This document shows positions 58,618 to 64,000 of a stretch of DNA of 64,000 nucleotides, piece after piece (position 1 is the stretch's first letter; the number at the start of each line of letters is the position of its first letter). The stretch lies in the NCBI RefSeq assembly GCF_019320115.1, contig NC_089587.1, positions 105,883,158-105,947,157 on the forward strand, given 5' to 3'. Under the pieces are notes generated by a model. That model saw only the letters and a list, made by a program, of their open reading frames with translations. It ran no database searches and had not been told where the DNA came from. The DNA comes from Miscanthus floridulus (Eukaryota; Streptophyta; Magnoliopsida; Poales; Poaceae). Made by a program: the position numbers and the translations under genes.

Positions 58618-60075
58618 GATGTCCTACTAAGATATGTACCCCTTATGTATTTATGCATTTCAATAATGATTTTCTCCATGATGTTTTCTCCATTTGTTGT
58701 TTTCTCCATAATTTTCCTCCAATTATCTTTTGTTTTTCTCCATGCTAAACATCTTTAAGATGATGCATTCTATCGCCATTTGATTCGCTGACCATCCATG
58801 TTCTTATTCACGTTATCCAGAAGTAGTCCTGTTCTCGATTTAGCACCTAAATGTGCATGGGCAGTAGCGCTCTGCATCATGGGCGGTTGGCAGCGGCTCC
58901 TCGGTGATGCCTATATTCCTAAGCGTGCATAGGAGCTAAGCTCTTTACGCCATGGGTGTGGGATAGCTGGGGCTGATAACAAGATAAAGGACTAACAATG
59001 CGCCATTAATATTAAATATTAACACTTTATATGTACTAAACACTAAAGTTTCATTTACACCTGCTCGACATAATGTCGACAAGCCTGTTACATTCTAAGT
59101 TGTCATGGTTCATTGCCAGCATCTCCGAATAGATCCATATTGTCCACCAGTTTGATCGCCGAATCAGACACCTCCTCCTCCAGCGCAGTGATTTGCTCGT
59201 CGCTCAGATTTTGGGCAAAGCCACTGTCGATTCATTCGAGCTTCACCGAGGGGTAGACTGACCGGACAACCGCCAGTGCATGGCCCATGGCAGAGCAAGC
59301 GATGCGATGAGCATAGTGCTTGAAGTTCTTTAGCGCTGACTTGGACCTCTCCACGATGATGTCTAGCCGCAGCGCTCTGTTGGGATCCAACACTTCTTGG
59401 TCGATGAGATCCAGCATGGGTTTTATCCCATTGGAGATGGTCTTCAACTTTTCTTTACTGGCCTCCAACCGGAGCTTGAAGTCATGGAACTGCACCTGAC
59501 TATTGGTTCAGATCACTATAGACAAGAAGGGCAATCGTCTTAAACATGTTTCTCATAGCAAGAGGGGTATTGACATAAGGAATAACTTACGGTTCAGTTC
59601 TTTGGCGAGTTGTTTTTTTGCTGTCAGAGCTTCATTGCTTTCTTTCTCTGCTAGTGCTTTGGCTTCATGCGCTAGCAGAGCTTGGGTCTCTGCCTCCACC
59701 TTGGCATCACGCGCCAGGCGTGCTTCTATCTTCGCCCGCTTCTTCGCTTCATCAAGCTCTACACCAATGAAATATTACTACCAGCATGGGCGAACTGAGG
59801 ATATGAAAGCAATACGCTGTGGGGCCTAAGGCCTTACTTTTCTCCTAGTCTATGCCATCACCTAGCTAATTCATCAACTCCTAGTTCTTCGCCTCTAGTT
59901 GTGTCTTTTCTTCTTGCAACTTCTCCCGGTTGGCGTGCACTTCAGCCAACATCTTCTCCAGAGTCTCCATAGACTCATGCAACCTCTGGTTCTCAGCAAT
60001 TGATGGAGCCACATGCTTCAGCTAGCATGTGTGGTTCTTGGAGATCTTCATTAGCTCCTGCGGCAAACAATAGTT
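58501..60075 (+). repeat. Left arm of the D/E inverted repeat
   Basis: From the end of integrase to within the antisense gene, this sequence recurs in reverse complement at about 60450-62161. Landmarks: CCTACTAAGATATGTAC (58621) pairs with the inverse at about 62025-62045; GTTAGTCCTTT-like motifs at about 58990 pair with 61680; ATCTTCTCCAGAGTCTCCATAG (59950) pairs with about 60675. Arms are visibly diverged, with small gaps. Limits are approximate. Confidence 0.85.
58618..59102. other. Convergent gap between pol and the antisense gene, element D
   Basis: About 480 bp, with repeated TTTTCTCCAT motifs at 58665-58745 and no gene. It is the counterpart of 40835-41341 in element C. Confidence 0.6.
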
Positions 60076-60490
60076 AACTGGCGTAATCTCCAACTTCAAT
60101 TGGTCGTGTAGACTAACTTACTTCAATCCAGCCAAACACTGATGCTAGTGCCACCCTAAGCTCCTTCACCTATTCGCTCGCTTCCTCGTCCTTCACCACC
60201 TCCATCGTATCTCTGCGGCACACGAAGGTCCACAAAAGCTAAGGAGGAGGATCCCGAGTATTTAGCGCTTCATGCTCAATTTCTTCAATCACCTCGGGGG
60301 ACTCCCTCGCCTGCCTTGGCGATTGGTTGGCTTGTGCTTGGACGCAGGGGCCAAGATCCATCACTAGTGTCTGAGCCCGGGGACTAGCCCTTGGCTCTGG
60401 GCAACTGTTCGGCTCAGTAGCAACATCTTCATTCATTTGCTCTGATGCTCCGTTGGCTTTGTAGATGCCAGCTAGAATGGGCGGCTTCAT
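59103..60490 (-). pseudogene. Antisense gene of element D, truncated
   Basis: The C-terminal exons of an antisense gene like that of element C. The last exon (about 59495-59103) has LRLDIIVERSKSALKNFKHY and HALAVVRSVYPSVKLE, then a TGA where the copy family expects Arg, then a Leu/Glu/Asp-rich tail. An intron lies at about 59593-59508 (donor GTAAGTTATT, acceptor AATAG). Upstream exons encode Glu/Ala-rich coiled-coil sequence. The segment 60490-60239 is Pro/Glu/Gln-rich (EPNSCPEPRASPRAQTLVMD). The Transposase_28-like N-terminal half seen in C is absent because the sequence inverts here. Confidence 0.65.
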
Positions 60491-60659
60491 CGGTTGCTGA
60501 AAACTAGAGGTTTGCCGTAGGAGCTAATGAAGATCTCTGAGAATGGGTGGCTCTGTGGGTTGCCAAAAACCAGAGGTTTGCCCTTGGCTCTGGGCGACTA
60601 GTCAGCTCCGTAGACGCCAGCTAGAACAGGCGACTCCATCGGTTGCTAAAAACCAGAGG

Positions 60660-61580
60660 TTACACGAGTCTATGAAGACTCTGGAGAAGATGCTGGCTAG
60701 AGCACATGCCGACCAGGATAAGCTATGAGCAGAAAAGACATAACTTGAAGTGGAGAACTAGGAGCTAAAGAATTAGCTAGGCGATGGCGTAAGTCGAGAA
60801 AAAAGTAAGGCCTTAGGCCCTTCAGTGTATTGCTTTCATATCTTTAGTTTGCCCATGCTATCCGAAATCTTTTATTAGTGTAGAGCTTGTTGAAGCTCTG
60901 AGGTAGGCGGAGGCCAAAGCAGGTTTGGCGTGTGCTGCCAAGGTGGAGGCGGAAACTGAAACACGCTTAGCATGTGACGCCAAGGCAAAGGCGGAGACCC
61001 AAGCTCTACTAGCATGGGAAACCATAGCGCTAGTGGAGAAATAAAGGGATGAAGCTCGGACGGTGGAAAAATGACTCGCCGATGATCTGCAACGTGAGTT
61101 ATTCTTCATGTTAATACTCATCTTGCTATGAGAAGCTTTTTAAGATGATTGCCCTCCTTGTCTGCAGTGATCCGAACCAATAGTTAGGCGCAGTTCCACA
61201 ACTTCGTGCTCTGGCTAGAGGCCAGTAAAGAGATGATGAAGGCCATGACCGACGGGATAAAGCCCGTGCTAGACCTCATCGACCCATAGTTGCTAGAGCT
61301 CAACAGGCGACCGCAGTCAGATGTCATCGTGGAGAGGTGCAGGTCGGCGCTGGAGAACTTCAAGCATTACGCTCATGGCATCACTTGTTCCACCGTGGGC
61401 CATGCACTGGCGGTTGTCCAGTCATTCTACCCCTCGGTGAAGCTCAAATGAATCGATGGTGGCTTTGCCCAAAATCTAAGCGACAAGCAAATCACCGCGC
61501 TAGAGGAGGAAGTGTCTAATTCGGCAATCAAGCTGGCGGATGACTTGGATCTGTTCCACGATGCTGATCCTCAACCATGA
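60660..61580 (+). pseudogene. Antisense gene fragment of element E (plus strand here)
   Basis: Counterpart of 59103-59990 in the other arm. It includes coiled-coil parts (60690-61030), an exon with DVIVERCRSALENFKHYAHG and HALAVVQSFYPSVKLK, a TGA at the same place as in D, then IDGGFAQNLSD and a final stop at 61578-61580. Introns are diverged. Non-functional. Confidence 0.6.
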
Positions 61581-62045
61581 TGACATGTATCAAATTTATA
61601 TGTGTTATGCTGAACAACTATGTATGAAACATTATGTTTTAGATGTACGAAATGTTAATATTTAATATTAACAATGCATTGTTAGTCCTTTATCTTGTTA
61701 TTTGCCATGGCTATTCCACACCCCATGGCTTTAAGAGCTTAGCTCCTATGCACGCTTAGGAATATAGGTATCACCGAGGAGCCACTGTTGGCTGCCCATG
61801 ACACAGAGCACTATTTCCCTTGCACGTTTAGGTGCTAGACCGAGAACATGACTTCTTCTGGATAACACGAAGGAGAAACGTGGCTGGTCAGTGAATCGAA
61901 GGGTGATAGTATATGTCATCTTAAAGATGTTTAGTATGGAGAAATAAGTAGCTTGAGAAAAATTATGGAAAACAAATGGAGAAAACGTCACAGATATAAT
62001 TATTATTGAAATACATAAAAAGGTACATATCTTTAGTAGAACATC

Positions 62046-62161
62046 TCAAGGATAGAAATGCTTAAGGCATTCAATGCGCCATGAATTAGGGGTGTCGACG
62101 TCATCTTGATCACAGAGCCTATATGACACTGGTCGGGTCACAACTTTTATATGTATGGACC
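62046..62161 (-). pseudogene. Integrase C-terminal remnant, element E
   Basis: The tail VTRPVSYRLCDQDDVDTPNS and CLKHFYP matches the integrase end of D (58501-58617). It is joined out of frame to protease at 62157-62161, so neither part can be translated through. Confidence 0.8.
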
Positions 62162-64000
62162 TTCTTAGAATCAGTGATGCAAGCCTCCATTTTGGCTGAG
62201 AGGTCCATCGCTTTGGCGATGGTGAGTCCTTCTCTTTCGCATTCGTATGCGGTGGAAACGTTGGCGCACAGGGTGAGGACACCTTGCTCCATTAGAATCT
62301 TCAACACCAGATAGACATAATGGGGCATGGCCATGAACTTGGTGAGAGCTGGTCGGCCAAACATGGCGTGGTAGGCGGTGTCAAAGTCTACCGCAAAGAA
62401 ATTCACATACTCAGTATGGAAGTGGTTGGCGCTGCCAAACTGGATTGGCTAGGTGATCTGCCCCAAAGGTTGGGACGCTCTGCTAGGTACAATACCCCAA
62501 AATGGAGAATCAATAGGGACAAGATCATCCTTTGTGAGGCCTAACTTAGTTAGGGCTCCAGCGAAGAGGATATTGAGGGCACTCCCACCATCGATGAGGA
62601 CCTTCTTGAAACACACGTTGCGGATGGTTGGATCCAGCAAAAGTGGGAAACGCCTAGGGTATGGGATATCTGCCCTACTGAATGTGATAGGATGCTCCAA
62701 CCAGTCTAGATATTTGGGATCGATGACCATGTCATACTTGGTTATCGACATGACCTGTCGAGCGGTGAGCTTCTGCTGGCATTTGCTCTCGGAGGCGGCG
62801 CATCCTCTGAAGATTGTGGCGACCACCTTGTTGGCATCTTGGAAAGCAAGTCATGCATGCTTAGGACGCTCCTCCTCTTGGCCGTCATCAAACTCATTGT
62901 CCTTGCGCGTCTACTGTTTCTGCTATTCATCATAGAAAGCTTTGGCCATGCCATAGCATTGTTGCATGGTGTGCTTGCTATTCTTGTGAATTGGCCATGC
63001 CATAGCATTGCCGTCAAGGAGCTTTTCATAGGCAGCATTAAAATTGCACTTAGCGCATGGCTGCTCTATGTTGTTGATGAAGTTTTCCGGTCGGTGGCGA
63101 TGTGGCTGTGCTGTCCTCGATCCCTCTGACCGATCATTATGCCCGTGTTCACGATCATCGTAACGCCTATCGCGATCTTCATAACTCTGTTCTTCGCGGT
63201 GATCATCATCATGAAGTGGGTGGCGATGCAAGCGGGAAGCATGAGCAACGTCGTCCTTGAACTATCAATCAACTTCTTTGGAATCTACATATGATTTTGG
63301 AACCTTAAGGAGTTTGCCGATGGTCTAGGGCCTCTTGCGATAAAGTTTGGAGTGCAGTTCCTGATGGTGATGGAGTCCTCTGGTGAAAGCAGAGATGACC
63401 TCGCTGTCCCCGATGTTGGGGATGGTGTTCCTTGTCTTAGAGAAGCGCATGATGTAGCTTCATAGAGGTTCCCTAAAGGTCTGATGGAGTTTCTCTAGAG
63501 CATATTTTGTGCTAGGCTGCTAGCATGTTGCCATGTAATTCTCGATGAAGACTTTCTTGAGATCATCCCAGGATTCGATGGAATCCTTGCTTAGGCCCAT
63601 AAGCCAATTGTTGGCTGTTTGGGAGAGCATGATAGACAAATAATTTGCTATTATGTCGCTATTTCACCTAGCGGCACATACGGTGATCTTGTAGACCTGC
63701 ATCCACTGCTCAGGATTAGCCTTGCCATCATAGGGATCGACCCCGAAGATCTTGAAGCCTGTGGGCCACTGTACAGCTCGCAACCTTGCTGGGAAGGGGC
63801 GGGGTCCCATCAGCTCGATAGCGGGGAGTGGTCGGAGGCCAATGGGGTTGCCGTGTTGGTCGTCGTACTCCTGTCAGTGTTTGAGTTCTGCCTGATGTCG
63901 CTGGGCATGACTATTCTTGATGCGATTGTGAACATCAAGATTGACGTTAATGCGGTCACGAGCATCACCGCGCAGCAGTTGATTAACCTCTTGGTTGGCG
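62162..64000 (-). pseudogene. gag: gag-protease pseudogene, element E (cut by the window end)
   Basis: Minus strand. The capsid part (about 64000-63330) matches D at 53590-54130. Next come an Asp/Arg/His-rich stretch (63231-63120) and a knuckle WPIHKNSKHTMQQC near 63000-62960, in which the first Cys is Trp. Then protease, with LIDGGSALNILF (D-G-G intact, about 62610-62570) and YHAMFGRPALTKFMAMPHYV. Stops include TAG at the same positions as in D (63330 region and 62900 region). It ends at the deletion junction. Confidence 0.82.

Larger units (their letters stand above)
51693..60500 (+). mobile_element. LTR retrotransposon D (Ty3/Gypsy, Tat-like), 3' end missing
   Basis: It has a 5' LTR, primer-binding site, gag, pol to the integrase end (58617) and part of an antisense gene. 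It then meets an inverted relative (E) in the 60.1-60.5 kb region instead of a 3' LTR. LTR and primer-site sequences are close to those of C, so D and C are sister families. It interrupts the large antisense gene of B. The left flank is AACTG; a matching right flank cannot be looked for in this window. Confidence 0.85.
60450..62161 (-). repeat. Right arm of the D/E inverted repeat
   Basis: Reverse complement of about 58501-60075. Close to the centre, a ~45-bp motif (inverse of about 59990-60045, marked by AAAAC(C/T)AGAGGTT) appears three times in one orientation, near 60455-60500, 60535-60577 and 60612-60660. Part of 60388-60510 (GCCCTTGGCTCTGGGC...GCCAGCTAGAA) is repeated directly at 60578-60660 with an internal deletion. 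Confidence 0.8.
60510..64000 (-). mobile_element. LTR retrotransposon E, inverted relative of D with a large deletion
   Basis: Read on the minus strand from 64000: gag, knuckle, protease, then directly the last ~35 codons of integrase (ending HFYP at 62046), then the antisense-gene region. The protease-to-integrase join is at GGTCC (62157-62161). In D the same five bases occur at 55305-55309 and 58501-58505, so about 3.2 kb (all of RT, RNase H and most of integrase) is missing. No LTR is seen at its inner end; its 5' LTR lies beyond the window. Confidence 0.83.

Overview
The window is repeat-rich plant nuclear DNA, almost certainly from a grass. The MITE, CACTA and LTR families look like those of panicoid grasses (the sorghum, sugarcane and Miscanthus group); the species is an inference. 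No rRNA, tRNA, CRISPR or bacterial feature was seen. Only one ordinary host gene can be supported: a short secreted-peptide precursor of the CEP type at 26866-27153 on the minus strand, with its own TATA box and poly(A) signal. Nearly everything else is layered transposons.

Layout. 1-5756 is gene-poor DNA with a Tourist-like MITE (2397-2728) and a second small MITE (5533-5668). 5757-17917 is complete Ty3/Gypsy element A, flanked by the 5-bp duplication ATAGG. Its coding genes are decayed, and between pol and the 3' LTR it carries a 70-bp tandem array with a hAT-like MITE inside. 17923-28592 holds a MITE, two complete non-autonomous CACTA transposons (19580-22121 with a solo LTR inside; 23700-24968 with a Stowaway MITE inside), the CEP gene, and one end of a third CACTA element (27843-28592).

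28593-64000 is a nest. Gypsy element B starts at 28593 and interrupts CACTA-3. B keeps gag and protease, lacks reverse transcriptase and integrase, and carries two spliced antisense genes (47275-48126 and 48682-51690). Element C (33671-46411, duplication CAATG) sits inside B's protease; it is complete from LTR to LTR and has its own six-exon antisense gene. Element D (5' LTR 51693-52165) sits inside B's large antisense gene. D has no 3' LTR here: near 60.1-60.5 kb it runs into a reverse-oriented relative, E (about 60450 to beyond 64000). In E, protease is joined to the last codons of integrase by a deletion of about 3.2 kb with GGTCC at the junction.

A, C and D show the order protease, RT, RNase H, second RNase H, integrase, plus antisense genes before the 3' LTR. 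This fits the Tat-like lineage of plant Gypsy elements (family assignment from general knowledge, not from a search). All sense genes are broken. A large share of the premature stops are TAG where glutamine is expected, or TGA where arginine is expected, the pattern left by deamination of methylated cytosine. The least ordinary features are the inverted D/E structure, the intron-bearing antisense genes, and motif arrays next to the polypurine tracts.
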